Position numbers and translations under genes: made by a program. Below are positions 55,320-63,799 of a stretch of 64,000 nt of DNA, piece after piece. This DNA is from an uncultured Lachnospiraceae bacterium (GTDB lineage: Bacteria > Bacillota > Clostridia > Lachnospirales > Lachnospiraceae), in contig CANSTU010000004.1 of NCBI GenBank assembly GCA_947650005.1, positions 1 through 64,000 on the forward strand. Reading direction: 5' to 3'. Under the pieces are notes generated by a model. That model was not told the origin of the DNA. It did no database searches and was given only the letters and a program-made list of their open reading frames with translations. Position 1 is the stretch's first letter. The number at the start of each line of letters is the position of its first letter.

Positions 55320-56516
55320 TCAGATCTCCACTTCATCGAGGCATTCCCTCAGAATTCCCATCATTTCGTCCACGTTTTGACGTGAGATGATGAGTGGGGG
55401 AATAAACCTGATCACCTGTGTCCCTGCATTGATCAGAATCAATCCCTTCTCCAGGGCACGATTAATGATTCCGCCTACCAAAACGCTGCAGGCCAGCCCG
55501 CGCATCAGCCCCACGCCGCGGGCAGCTTCGATAAACGTATATTCTTCCACCAGCTTTTCCAGGCAGGTTCCCAAGTATTCACCCACCTGATCCACATTTT
55601 CCAGGATTCTTTCTGATTCAAACAGATCGAATACCCGGCTAACCGCCGCGCAAGCCAGGGGATTTCCCCCGTAGGTGGTTCCGTGGTCTCCGCTGGTGAG
55701 GGAACGGCTCCCCACTCTTTCCGTCATAGCAAACGCGCCCACCGGAATGCCGCAGCCCAGGGCCTTTGCGGTAGCCATGATATCCGGCTTCACTCCATAA
55801 CGCTGCCAGGCAAACATGGTTCCCGTCCTACCCATGCCGCACTGGATTTCATCCAGGATCAGAAGAATATCCCTCTCGTCACACAGCGCGCGCACTTTTT
55901 TCAGGAAATCTTCTGTAGCAGGATAAATACCGCCCTCTCCCTGAACCGTTTCCAGAATGATGGCGCAGGTCTTATCCGTCACCTGGGCGAGCACGCTGTC
56001 GAAATCGTTCAGCTCGGCAAACCGGACGTTGCCGATCATGGGCTCAAAAGCTTCCCTGTAATGGGGATTTCCCGTCACGGACAGGGCTCCGAAGGTCCTT
56101 CCGTGAAAAGAGTGCTCCATAGCGATGATCTCATGGTCCTTGCATCCATCCTTCAGATAGGCATATTTTCTGGCAGCCTTCAGGGCGCCTTCCACGGCTT
56201 CCGCTCCGCTGTTGGTGAAAAAGATCCGATCCATCCCGGAAGCCTTTTTCAGCTTCTGCGCCGCCTCTATGGCCGGAATATTATAATAATAGTTGGAGGT
56301 ATGGATCAGTTTGTCGATCTGGCCCTTTAAGGCATCGTTATACATCTCATTGTGATAACCCAAGGCGAATACGCCGATTCCTGACGCAAAGTCCAGATAT
56401 TTCTTTCCTTCGATATCGTACAGATATACCCCGTCCCCTTTGTCTAAAACCACCTGATAGCGGTTATACGTATGCAGAAGGGCGGCTTCCGCCTCTTCGA
56501 TATATTGCTTCATCAT
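55320..56516 (-). CDS. argD: acetylornithine aminotransferase
   Basis: A 398-residue class-III PLP enzyme that converts N-acetylglutamate semialdehyde to N-acetylornithine. The active-site Lys is in MATAKALGCGIPVGAF near residue 253. FFTNSGAEAVEGALKAARKY near 98 binds the phosphate, and LILDEIQCGMGRTG near 220 holds the PLP-ring Asp. Length is normal. It follows argB by 156 bp, behind a hairpin and AATGAGGG ribosome site, and is the last arg gene of the series before the repeat array. Confidence 0.93.
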   Translation of the reverse strand: MMKQYIEEAEAALLHTYNRYQVVLDKGDGVYLYDIEGKKYLDFASGIGVFALGYHNEMYNDALKGQIDKLIHTSNYYYNIPAIEAAQKLKKASGMDRIFFTNSGAEAVEGALKAARKYAYLKDGCKDHEIIAMEHSFHGRTFGALSVTGNPHYREAFEPMIGNVRFAELNDFDSVLAQVTDKTCAIILETVQGEGGIYPATEDFLKKVRALCDERDILLILDEIQCGMGRTGTMFAWQRYGVKPDIMATAKALGCGIPVGAFAMTERVGSRSLTSGDHGTTYGGNPLACAAVSRVFDLFESERILENVDQVGEYLGTCLEKLVEEYTFIEAARGVGLMRGLACSVLVGGIINRALEKGLILINAGTQVIRFIPPLIISRQNVDEMMGILRECLDEVEI

Positions 56517-56548
56517 TGTAATCCCTCATTCCTTCCCGCTTTGGCGGG
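56517..56548 (-). repeat. hairpin plus ribosome site upstream of argD
   Basis: CCCGCTTTGGCGGG (56535-56548). Minus strand continues AAGGAATGAGGGATTACA to the argD start. The wording GGAATGAGG also occurs at 8325 and 12330. Confidence 0.6.
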
Positions 56549-56672
56549 CGTAACCTACGGCTCATATAATATGTCCATCCGGTTTCAGCCTTCCTATAGG
56601 CTCTCAAAAACGCGCATGCGGCGCATTCTCCAGGCTCGCAAATCGTCTACACCCCGGCAGGCCGAGCCATGC

Positions 56673-57560
56673 CTATGCCATATCTCCGTCCTGGATGATG
56701 GCTGTCCCAATGCCTTGATTGGTGAAAATCTCCAGAAGCAGGCAGTGGGGAATCCGTCCGTCCAGAATATGCACCCGGTTTACACCGTTGCGCACCGCGG
56801 AAGTACAATTGCTCAATTTGGGCAGCATGCCGCCGCCGATGAGCCCGCCCTTAATCAATTCCTCCGCCTGTCCCGCCGTAAGCCTGGAAATAAAGGAGGA
56901 CTTGTCGTTAATATCCCGATACAATCCTTCGATATCCGTAAGGAATACCAACTTGTCCGCGTCCACTGCCTTTGCAATGGCGCAGGCTGCATCGTCCGCA
57001 TTGATATTGTAGGTTCCAAACCCATCGTCCAGCCCCACAGGAGCCACGATAGGCAGAAAATCCTTTTCCAAAAGATCATAGAGCACCTTGGGATCCACTT
57101 CCCGGATATCCCCCACGAACCCAATATCCTCTCCGTCCGCGTATTTCTTGTCCACCTTCAGAAGGCCGCCGTCCTTACCGCTGATACCCACAGCCTTGAC
57201 GCCCAGCTCCTGTACCATGGTGACCAGGTTCTTATTCACCCTCCCCAGCACCATTTCCGCGATTTCCATGGTTTCTTCATCCGTAACACGCAGACCGTTT
57301 ACGAAATGGGGTTCTTTTCCCACCTTATTCACCCAGCTGCTGATGGCCTTGCCGCCGCCGTGTACGATAATCGGCTTAAATCCCACCAGCTTTAAGAGCG
57401 TCACATCCTGGATCACATTCCTTTGCAGCTCTTCGTTGCTCATGGCGCTTCCGCCGTATTTTACCACCACAATTTTCCTGTTGAATTTCCGGATATAGGG
57501 CAGCGCTTCGATCAATACCTCCGCCTTCTGCATGACCCGGTCCATTTCCTGCTGTTCCAT
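56673..57560 (-). CDS. argB: acetylglutamate kinase
   Basis: A 295-residue amino-acid kinase that phosphorylates N-acetylglutamate. The nucleotide site [10 protein letters not shown] near residue 27, substrate loop [20 protein letters not shown] near 60, and [15 protein letters not shown] near 190 are clear. The N-terminal helix ([15 protein letters not shown]) resembles the extension of hexameric arginine-sensitive enzymes, so feedback inhibition is likely. It lies 23 bp after argJ, probably in one transcript. Confidence 0.94.
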   Translation of the reverse strand: MEQQEMDRVMQKAEVLIEALPYIRKFNRKIVVVKYGGSAMSNEELQRNVIQDVTLLKLVGFKPIIVHGGGKAISSWVNKVGKEPHFVNGLRVTDEETMEIAEMVLGRVNKNLVTMVQELGVKAVGISGKDGGLLKVDKKYADGEDIGFVGDIREVDPKVLYDLLEKDFLPIVAPVGLDDGFGTYNINADDAACAIAKAVDADKLVFLTDIEGLYRDINDKSSFISRLTAGQAEELIKGGLIGGGMLPKLSNCTSAVRNGVNRVHILDGRIPHCLLLEIFTNQGIGTAIIQDGDMA

Positions 57561-57583
57561 AGCAATGACCCAACCTTTCCCGT

Positions 57584-58807
57584 TTACGAACGGTAATCCG
57601 CATTTATTTTAACATAGTCATACGAGAGGTCACAGCCCCATGCCGCGGCCTGTTCCTCTCCCATCTTCATATCCACCAGCACAGTGACCTCAGGCGCGGA
57701 AAGGATCCGCGTAGCCTCCTCCTCGCTATAGTCCACAGCACAACCGTCTTTATAAATCTGGATCCGCCCCGCCTCGCTCTCAAAGAAGAGTTCCACGGCG
57801 TCCGGATCGAACTGCGCGCCGGAATAGCCCAAAGCACACAGGATCCTTCCCCAGTTGGCGTCATGGCCGAAGATCGCGGCCTTGGTTAGGCTGGAACAGA
57901 TCACGGATTTGGCCAATGTTCTGGCATCCTCCTTATTGGCTGCATGGATCACCCGAGTCTCAAAAAGAGCAGTCGCCCCTTCCCCGTCCCCGGCCATCTT
58001 CTTGGCCAGCGTCTGCGTGACCTCCCGCAGGGCAAGGCAAAACGTCTCGTAGTCGTCGTTTTTCTCCGTTATTTCCTCGTTTCCCGCTGCTCCATTCGCC
58101 AGGATCACCAGCGTATCGTTGGTGGACATGTCCCCGTCAACGGATATCATGTTAAAGGTATCCACCACATCCGCGCTCAGGGCCTCCTGAAGAAGCTTAT
58201 GGGAAATGGCCGCATCCGTGGTAAGAAACCCCAGCATGGTGCACATATTCGGATGAATCATGCCGCTGCCCTTAACCATCCCGCCGATCGTTACCGTCTT
58301 TCCGCCGATTTCCACCTCTACAGCCATCTCTTTGGAAACCGTATCGGTGGTCATGATGGCTTCCGCCGCCTGCGTTCCGGCCGCCAGGCTGTCGGAAAGG
58401 CTTCCCGCCAGCAGCTTCACTCCTTGTACAACCCTGTCCATAGGAAGCTGCATGCCTATCACTCCGGTGGAAGCCACCAAGACCGCATCATCCGCAATGT
58501 CAAGCGCTTTTGCTGCCGCCTCCGCCGTTTCCCTACAGCAGTCATAGCCCTGTTTTCCCGTACAGGCATTGGCAATCCCTGAATTGGCCACCACAGCCTG
58601 GATATAGGGTGAATGATAGACCAGCTCCCTATCCCAAGTCACAGGAGCAGCCTTCACTACGTTGCTGGTAAACACGCCCGCCGCCCGGCAGGGGACGGCG
58701 CTATAGATCATCGCCATATCCTTCCTGTTTTGATACTTTATCCTGGCTTCGGCTCCCGCTGCCAGAAAGCCCTTTGCCGCGGTCACGCCGCCTTCCGTCC
58801 GTTTCAT
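57584..58807 (-). CDS. argJ: glutamate N-acetyltransferase/amino-acid acetyltransferase
   Basis: A 407-residue ArgJ that recycles the acetyl group from N-acetylornithine to glutamate, and in the bifunctional form also uses acetyl-CoA. The self-cleavage site lies in [13 protein letters not shown], where the Thr nucleophile is kept and the usual preceding Ala is Cys. [10 protein letters not shown] precedes it. [18 protein letters not shown] near 305 is also typical. ATG 58807 is chosen, with AAAGGA upstream. No separate argA is present in the window, which fits a bifunctional enzyme. Confidence 0.93.
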   Translation of the reverse strand: MKRTEGGVTAAKGFLAAGAEARIKYQNRKDMAMIYSAVPCRAAGVFTSNVVKAAPVTWDRELVYHSPYIQAVVANSGIANACTGKQGYDCCRETAEAAAKALDIADDAVLVASTGVIGMQLPMDRVVQGVKLLAGSLSDSLAAGTQAAEAIMTTDTVSKEMAVEVEIGGKTVTIGGMVKGSGMIHPNMCTMLGFLTTDAAISHKLLQEALSADVVDTFNMISVDGDMSTNDTLVILANGAAGNEEITEKNDDYETFCLALREVTQTLAKKMAGDGEGATALFETRVIHAANKEDARTLAKSVICSSLTKAAIFGHDANWGRILCALGYSGAQFDPDAVELFFESEAGRIQIYKDGCAVDYSEEEATRILSAPEVTVLVDMKMGEEQAAAWGCDLSYDYVKINADYRS

Positions 58808-58835
58808 TCCAAAGTCCTTTCTTCTATTACCGAAA

Positions 58836-59288
58836 TCAATCGTTAAACCGCTCAATATTCTTATCATTCAGCACAAAATCATAATAGTTCAAGTCTTCCC
58901 GCTTCGTCCAGCCAATACATTTCCAAAAAGTATTGCCCACATCATTCTGGGTAAACGCGATCAGAGAAACCTTGCTGATTTCCTCCCGTTTCAGGGCATT
59001 CATGGCGAAAACAACCATGGATTTCCCGATCCCCCGCCTTCTGTAGCGCGGATCCACGCACACATGGTACAGGCATCCCCGTCTTCCGTCATGGCCGCAG
59101 AGGATCGCGCCGACCACCTTTCCGTCCTCCACAGCCACCACGCTGGTATCTGGGTTTCGCTTCAAAAATCGCTCTACGCCGGTTCTGGAGTCGTCGATGC
59201 TCCGCATAGAAAACCCCTTAATCCGATGCCACAGGGCATTCACTTCCTCGTAATCCTCAATCGTCATCGTGCGTACCATATTTGCCAT
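58836..59288 (-). CDS. GNAT family N-acetyltransferase
   Basis: A 150-residue acetyltransferase. The acetyl-CoA motif YRRRGIGKSMVVFAMNAL near residue 85 (R-x-x-G-x-G/A) is intact, preceded by CLYHVCVDPR, and the C-terminal GNTFWKCIGWTKRED matches the GNAT fold. The substrate is unknown. It lies 28 bp upstream of argJ in the same direction and may help the arginine pathway, for example as an extra glutamate or polyamine acetyltransferase, but this is guesswork. The start follows AGAGGG in a type-B leader. Confidence 0.88.
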   Translation of the reverse strand: MANMVRTMTIEDYEEVNALWHRIKGFSMRSIDDSRTGVERFLKRNPDTSVVAVEDGKVVGAILCGHDGRRGCLYHVCVDPRYRRRGIGKSMVVFAMNALKREEISKVSLIAFTQNDVGNTFWKCIGWTKREDLNYYDFVLNDKNIERFND

Positions 59289-59466
59289 TCCTATCCCTCT
59301 GCATATCGCAAACCGAGCCTACGATACTGCCGCTAATAGAAAGTCTGGAGGTTTACATCCAAACTTATCCTCCCGCATATCGCAAGCCGAATCTGCGATA
59401 CCGCACTATGTGTTTTGTCGCTTTACTTCAATACTTTTACCCATCTGTACGCTTTGGAACGCGTAC
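59289..59466 (-). repeat. cluster of three leader-cassette hairpins upstream of the GNAT gene
   Basis: Minus strand order: hairpin GTACGCGTTCCAAAGCGTAC (59447-59466) followed by AGATGGG; hairpin TATCGCAG..TTGCGATA (59378-59400) followed by TGCGGGAGGATAA; hairpin AAGTTTGGA/TCCAGACTT (59341-59366), linker TCTATTAGCGGCAG, hairpin TATCGTAG..TTGCGATA (59304-59326), then TGCAGAGGG and the start. Type A and type B modules thus lie next to each other. Confidence 0.75.
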
Positions 59467-59518
59467 CAATTGGGGAGACCTTGCTCGCAAACTTTCCCAG
59501 ACAAGATCCCTTTGCAGT

Positions 59519-60016
59519 CTACGCTTCTTTATCCCACCTGTCAATCCCCCGCCATGCCTCCACCAGTCGTTCCAGAGACCAAGCCGCATTGGCCGGGCTG
59601 GTGGAAGGGAGGCGTATGGCCGCCATTCCCGTGCTTTCTTCGCAGTACCTTTGATACAACCTGTACGCCTTATCCCCATTGGCATAGATCGTCCTGATCC
59701 TGCTGCCTGCCAATAGCCCTGCGATATCGTTCGCAATCACATTCCGAATGGAACTGTCGCTGGAACCCTTGATCTCACAGGAGGCGATCACATCCCATAT
59801 GGCGATCCCATTTGCGAGGAGCATTCGTTTCTTTTCCTCAATGGTTTCCGGTATTTCCCACCCCGTCAACGCCGCGGTCACCTTCCAGAAACGATTCTGC
59901 GGGTTGCCATAATAGAAGCGCTGCTGCCGGGACTTCACAGAGGGGAAGGTTCCCAGGATCAATATCCTGGAATTCTCATCGTATACCGGATCCAATTCAT
60001 GGCTAATCCGTTCCAT
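59519..60016 (-). CDS. DNA-deoxyinosine glycosylase (uracil-DNA glycosylase superfamily)
   Basis: A 165-residue repair glycosylase. LILGTFPSVKSRQQRFYYGN near residue 20 and PQNRFWKV are characteristic of the hypoxanthine-DNA glycosylase family, and ALPSTSPAN-type LPSTSPANAAW near 135 closes the active site. It would remove deaminated adenine from DNA. ATG 60016 is preferred over TTG 60025, because the GAGGAT ribosome site is well spaced only for the former. It starts 1 bp after the nucleoside phosphorylase stop, so the two are cotranscribed. Confidence 0.85.
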   Translation of the reverse strand: MERISHELDPVYDENSRILILGTFPSVKSRQQRFYYGNPQNRFWKVTAALTGWEIPETIEEKKRMLLANGIAIWDVIASCEIKGSSDSSIRNVIANDIAGLLAGSRIRTIYANGDKAYRLYQRYCEESTGMAAIRLPSTSPANAAWSLERLVEAWRGIDRWDKEA

Positions 60017-60017
60017 C

Positions 60018-60779
60018 TCATTCAATCCTCAGCGCCATTTCCAGCGCGATATAGAACGACCGCACCTGCGAATCCATTTCCACCGCGTCTCCCAGGATAC
60101 GCGCATCCCATTCCTCTCCGTCCAAAAGGTCGCCGCTGATCAGAAAATAGTATAGCTCCATTCCATGAAAATCGCACACGGCCTGCGCTCCGGCGCATTC
60201 CATCTCCACCGCCACGCAGCCGTCCTGTTTCAGCCGTTCCACCTTCCCACGAGTCTCCCGGTACAATGCGTCCGTACTCCAAGTCCGGCCTTTCACACAG
60301 GGAACTTCCAGTTCATGCAACAGCGCCTCAACCCGGTCTGCATTCTTCATCCGGATGTATTCCGCCGCAGGTACATAATGATATGAGAATCCCTCATCCC
60401 GATAGGCCCAGGTGGGGACGACGATTTTTCCCTCTCCCACCTCCCGGTCCAATGCCCCGCAGGAACCGAAAATAATATAATGGTGCGCCCCGATCAGGCA
60501 TCTCGCTTCTTCCAGACAGTTCCCTGTCCCTGCGGAACATATCTTCGTCATATAAAAGGCGATCTTCTTTCCCTTATACTCCATCACATAGATGGGGTGG
60601 CTTCCGTTCACACTCCCTATCTCAGCCACCTTACTGCAGGAAAAGCGCTTCACGATTTCTTCCATCACATGGATAGAAAAGGTGACGATACAGATATCGC
60701 ACACCTTTTCCCTCTCCCCATAGAAAAGCTCCGGCGTAATGACCGGCTGTGTCTTATCATCGAATGCATGATGTATCAT
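60018..60779 (-). CDS. nucleoside phosphorylase family protein
   Basis: A 253-residue PNP/UDP-phosphorylase-family enzyme. Landmarks are YIIFGSCGALDREVGEGKIV near residue 105, TWSTDALYRETRGKV near 170, and GCVAVEMECAGAQAVCDFHG near 195 (the Met-Glu pair that binds ribose). ISGDLLDGEEWDAR near 222 ends the site. It cleaves a nucleoside with phosphate to base and ribose-1-phosphate. Pairing with a deoxyinosine glycosylase suggests a purine substrate, but that is inference. The start follows AAAGGG. Confidence 0.87.
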   Translation of the reverse strand: MIHHAFDDKTQPVITPELFYGEREKVCDICIVTFSIHVMEEIVKRFSCSKVAEIGSVNGSHPIYVMEYKGKKIAFYMTKICSAGTGNCLEEARCLIGAHHYIIFGSCGALDREVGEGKIVVPTWAYRDEGFSYHYVPAAEYIRMKNADRVEALLHELEVPCVKGRTWSTDALYRETRGKVERLKQDGCVAVEMECAGAQAVCDFHGMELYYFLISGDLLDGEEWDARILGDAVEMDSQVRSFYIALEMALRIE

Positions 60780-60880
60780 TTTAACCCTTTCATGCCACGT
60801 CCCATGCGGCAGCGCGATGAGAACTCACGAATGCGGTTCTCGTATGTCATTCAATTTGGGCCGCTTATGGCACAAATTGA
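60780..60880 (-). repeat. hairpins in front of the nucleoside phosphorylase gene
   Basis: Minus strand: TCAATTTG/CAAATTGA (60851-60880), GAGAAC/GTTCTC (60819-60841), a short linker, TGCC/GGCA (60793-60811), then GAAAGGG and the start. The order matches a degenerate leader cassette with one extra hairpin. Confidence 0.5.
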
Positions 60881-60921
60881 GTATAAAAAAAGCCATCCAA
60901 CTTATTTTTCATACGAACCTA

Positions 60922-61035
60922 CATGCCTGCTTCAGCAAACATCCTCCAAGCGAACCTTCCATGCCTGCTTCAGCAAACATTCTTCAAGCGAACCTTCCAT
61001 ACCCACTTCAGCAAACATCCTTCAATCAAACCATC
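60922..61035. repeat. degenerate 38-bp tandem repeat
   Basis: Three units begin at 60922, 60960 and 60998 and a fourth begins at 61036 (period exactly 38 bp). Each opens CATGCCTGCTTCAGCAAAC or a close variant. They look like decayed hairpin-2 modules: only the unit at 61036 keeps the full palindrome. Confidence 0.8.
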
Positions 61036-61098
61036 CATGCCTGCTTCAGCAGGCATAAATTCATGGTTGAAAAATGGCAGTACAGACATTTTTCAATC
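61036..61098 (-). repeat. leader cassette after argC, without a gene directly behind it
   Basis: Minus strand: hairpin GATTGAAAAATGTC/GCCATTTTTCAACC (61065-61098), linker ATGAATTTA, hairpin TGCCTGCTGAAGCAGGCA (61038-61055), then the 38-bp repeats. The first start codon behind it is over 250 bp away. Confidence 0.75.
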
Positions 61099-61153
61099 TA
61101 ATCTCCACTGCGTAGACATCCATCGTATACAAGGTTTAATCCTCTAAATGCCA

Positions 61154-62206
61154 TCAAGGGAACATGGGCACCAGCTCCAACGCCTGGCTTTCCGGGAAAC
61201 CGAACATCAGGTTCATATTCTGAACCGCTTGCCCTGCCGCGCCCTTCACCAAATTGTCCATGGCCCCCATCATAACGATCCGCCCTGTACGAACATCTAT
61301 CCGAAAATTCACATCCACATAATTGCTCCCTTCCACCCACTTCGTCTCAGGGCATACGTCCCGGTTCAAAAGGCGGACGAACCTTTCATCCTTATAATAC
61401 TTCTCATAGGCCTCCCGCACTCTTTCATAGGAAGGAAGGCTCCCTTCTTTTCTGCATAGTGAAGCATATGCGGTAACCAGAATTCCCCGGTTCATAGGAA
61501 CCAGATGGGGCGTAAAGTTCAGCGCCACGCCCTGCCCTGCTGCATAGGAAAGCTGTTCCTCGATCTCCGGCGTATGCCTGTGCGTGGCAACGCCGTAAGC
61601 CTTTATGTTTTCATTCACCTCGCAGAACAGGTTATCTACTTTAGCCCCCCGTCCCGCTCCCGACGTACCGCTCTTGGCATCGATAATCAGCGTAGACGGA
61701 TCGATCAGGCCCTCTTTTACCAAAGGATAAACGGATAAAATGGAGCAGGTCGGATAACAGCCCGGATTCGCCACCAACCGCGCCGTCCTCACCTGCTCCC
61801 GGTTCAGCTCACACAACCCATACACAGCTTCCCCTATGAACCCCGGCGCCTTATGTTCTATTCCATACCATTCCTCATAAACGGCCACGTCCTTGATTCG
61901 GAAATCCGCGCTCAGATCGATCACCTTCGCTTTGGATAGAATCCCCTCTCCCAGAAGCGAAGCACAGAACCCCTGGGGCGTCGCTGTGAAAATCACATCC
62001 ACCTGACCTGCCAATTCTTCCATATTATCATCCATGCAGGCTGCATCCACCAAAGTGAACATATTCCGATACACATCCGCATACTTCTTATCCACGAAGC
62101 TTCGTGAACCATACCAGGCGATTTCCACCTGAGGATGCGCCAGAAGCAGACGCACCAGTTCCCCGCCCGCATATCCCGTTGCTCCAATAATTCCAGCTTT
62201 TATCAT
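61154..62206 (-). CDS. argC: N-acetyl-gamma-glutamyl-phosphate reductase
   Basis: A 350-residue NADPH-dependent reductase of arginine synthesis. The nucleotide motif IIGATGYAGGELVRLLL begins at residue 5, the catalytic Cys is in VANPGCYPTCSIL near 147, and GRGAKVDNLFCEVNENIKAYG follows near 190. ATG 62206 after GGAG is chosen. It is divergent from argG and separated from argJBD by the phosphorylase, glycosylase and GNAT genes. A promoter overlapping candidate ArgR sites lies 160 bp upstream. Confidence 0.94.
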   Translation of the reverse strand: MIKAGIIGATGYAGGELVRLLLAHPQVEIAWYGSRSFVDKKYADVYRNMFTLVDAACMDDNMEELAGQVDVIFTATPQGFCASLLGEGILSKAKVIDLSADFRIKDVAVYEEWYGIEHKAPGFIGEAVYGLCELNREQVRTARLVANPGCYPTCSILSVYPLVKEGLIDPSTLIIDAKSGTSGAGRGAKVDNLFCEVNENIKAYGVATHRHTPEIEEQLSYAAGQGVALNFTPHLVPMNRGILVTAYASLCRKEGSLPSYERVREAYEKYYKDERFVRLLNRDVCPETKWVEGSNYVDVNFRIDVRTGRIVMMGAMDNLVKGAAGQAVQNMNLMFGFPESQALELVPMFP

Positions 62207-62367
62207 CCATGCTCCATTCTGCCGCCGCCATGCGGCTCTCAACTCTCTGTTTTTCAGTCAAATTCAGCCTTCCTCAAGTATAATTCAGATACCGCCGCCA
62301 TGACAACCCCATTTTATGTAAAATCATACTCGCTGCCTGCCGCAGTTACTTTTCCCGCTTTTGCATA

Positions 62368-62396
62368 ATTATACGATTTTTATGCATAATATTCAA
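62368..62396 (-). promoter_or_regulatory. argC promoter
   Basis: Minus strand TTGAAT (62391-62396), 17 bp, perfect TATAAT (62368-62373). The spacer contains TTATGCATAA and matches half of an ARG box (ATGCATAAAAAT), so ArgR binding would block the promoter. Confidence 0.7.
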
Positions 62397-62441
62397 GCCT
62401 AATTTTATATTTATGCAAATATCCCAATATCAGCCACAAAA

Positions 62442-62459
62442 TATGAATATTTTTTCACT
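62442..62459 (+). promoter_or_regulatory. candidate ArgR/AhrC operator (ARG box)
   Basis: TATGAATATTTTTTCACT fits the ARG-box pattern ATGAAT-4-ATTCA with one or two differences. It abuts the -35 of argG. Further half-sites (TTTGCATAA, TTATGCAAA) lie between here and the argC promoter. Confidence 0.5.
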
Positions 62460-62487
62460 TGCATTACCCCTATTTTTGATGTATAGT
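62459..62487 (+). promoter_or_regulatory. argG promoter
   Basis: TTGCAT (62459-62464), 17 bp, TATAGT (62482-62487). The leader of about 75 nt contains a small hairpin CGGAAG/CTTCCG. The rest of the 362-bp gap between argC and argG is AT-rich operator sequence. Confidence 0.6.
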
Positions 62488-62568
62488 TAGTTCCATAGGT
62501 TTGTACCCGCAGCGGAAGGTTTTCTTCCGTGACAACCGGCGGGCTACGGAAAGGCATGGTAAAGAATC

Positions 62569-63789
62569 ATGAAAGAAAAAGTAATTCTCGCCTATTCAGG
62601 CGGGCTGGATACCACCGCGATCATCCCGTGGTTGAAAGAAAATTTTGATTATGAAGTAGTCTGCGTCTGCATTGACTGCGGACAAGCTGAAGAGCTGGAC
62701 GGGCTCGAGGAGCGCGCAAAGTTCTGCGGCGCATCCAAACTCTACATATTGGATGTCATCGACGAATTCTGCGACGAATATGTGATGCCCTGTGTGAAAG
62801 CCCATGCGGTCTATGAGAACAAGTATCTCCTGGGAACCTCCATGGCAAGGCCGCTGATTGCCAAAAAGCTGGTGGAAATCGCCAGAAAAGAAGGCGCCGC
62901 TGCCATCTGCCACGGCGCCACCGGAAAAGGAAACGACCAGATCCGTTTTGAGTTGGGCATCAAAGCCCTCGCCCCTGATCTAAAAATCATTGCCGCCTGG
63001 AGAAATGAAAAATGGACGTTGGATTCCAGGGAATCCGAGATTGCATACTGCAAGGCCCACGGCATTGATCTGCCCTTTTCCGCGGATTCCAGCTATAGCC
63101 GTGACCGGAACCTGTGGCACATCAGCCATGAGGGGCTGGAACTGGAGGATCCTGCGAACGAACCCAATTACGACCATCTCCTGGTACTGGGCGTCACACC
63201 GGAAAAGGCTCCCGACGAACCAGAATACGTGACCATTTCCTTTGAAAAGGGAACGCCGGTAGCTGTCAACGGGGAACAAATGAAGGTGTCCGATATCGTC
63301 CGCAAGCTGAATGAGCTGGGTGGAAAACACGGCGTCGGTATCGTGGATATCGTGGAAAACCGGGTTGTGGGAATGAAGTCCCGCGGCGTATATGAGACGC
63401 CCGGCGGCACCATCCTTTATGAGGCCCATCAGCAGCTGGAGGAACTCATTCTGGATCGGGAAACCACTACCACGAAGCTGAATCTCGGCAATCAGTTTGC
63501 CCAAATCGTATACGAAGGAAAATGGTTCACTCCCCTGCGCGAGGCTGTTCAGGCTTTCATCGAAAGCACCCAGGAAAAAGTTACCGGAGAAGTGAAATTC
63601 AAGCTTTATAAGGGCAACATCATCAAAGCCGGGACCACCTCCCCTTATTCTCTGTACAACGAATCCATCGCCTCCTTCACCACCGGGGATTTATACGACC
63701 ACCACGATGCGGAAGGATTTATCAACCTGTTTGGCTTGGCCAGCAAGGTCCGTGCCATGAAAGAGCAGGAACTGGCAAAAGAAAAATGA
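62569..63789 (+). CDS. argG: argininosuccinate synthase
   Basis: A 406-residue ligase joining citrulline and aspartate with ATP. The ATP pyrophosphatase P-loop [19 protein letters not shown] is at residues 4-22. [17 protein letters not shown] near 110 and [17 protein letters not shown] near 175 are diagnostic. It is divergent from argC across a shared control region. The ribosome site is weak: GGAAAGG lies about 17 bp upstream and only TAAAG is closer, so translation may be modest or the true site is non-standard. Confidence 0.96.
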   Translation: MKEKVILAYSGGLDTTAIIPWLKENFDYEVVCVCIDCGQAEELDGLEERAKFCGASKLYILDVIDEFCDEYVMPCVKAHAVYENKYLLGTSMARPLIAKKLVEIARKEGAAAICHGATGKGNDQIRFELGIKALAPDLKIIAAWRNEKWTLDSRESEIAYCKAHGIDLPFSADSSYSRDRNLWHISHEGLELEDPANEPNYDHLLVLGVTPEKAPDEPEYVTISFEKGTPVAVNGEQMKVSDIVRKLNELGGKHGVGIVDIVENRVVGMKSRGVYETPGGTILYEAHQQLEELILDRETTTTKLNLGNQFAQIVYEGKWFTPLREAVQAFIESTQEKVTGEVKFKLYKGNIIKAGTTSPYSLYNESIASFTTGDLYDHHDAEGFINLFGLASKVRAMKEQELAKEK

Positions 63790-63799
63790 GAAAATCCAA

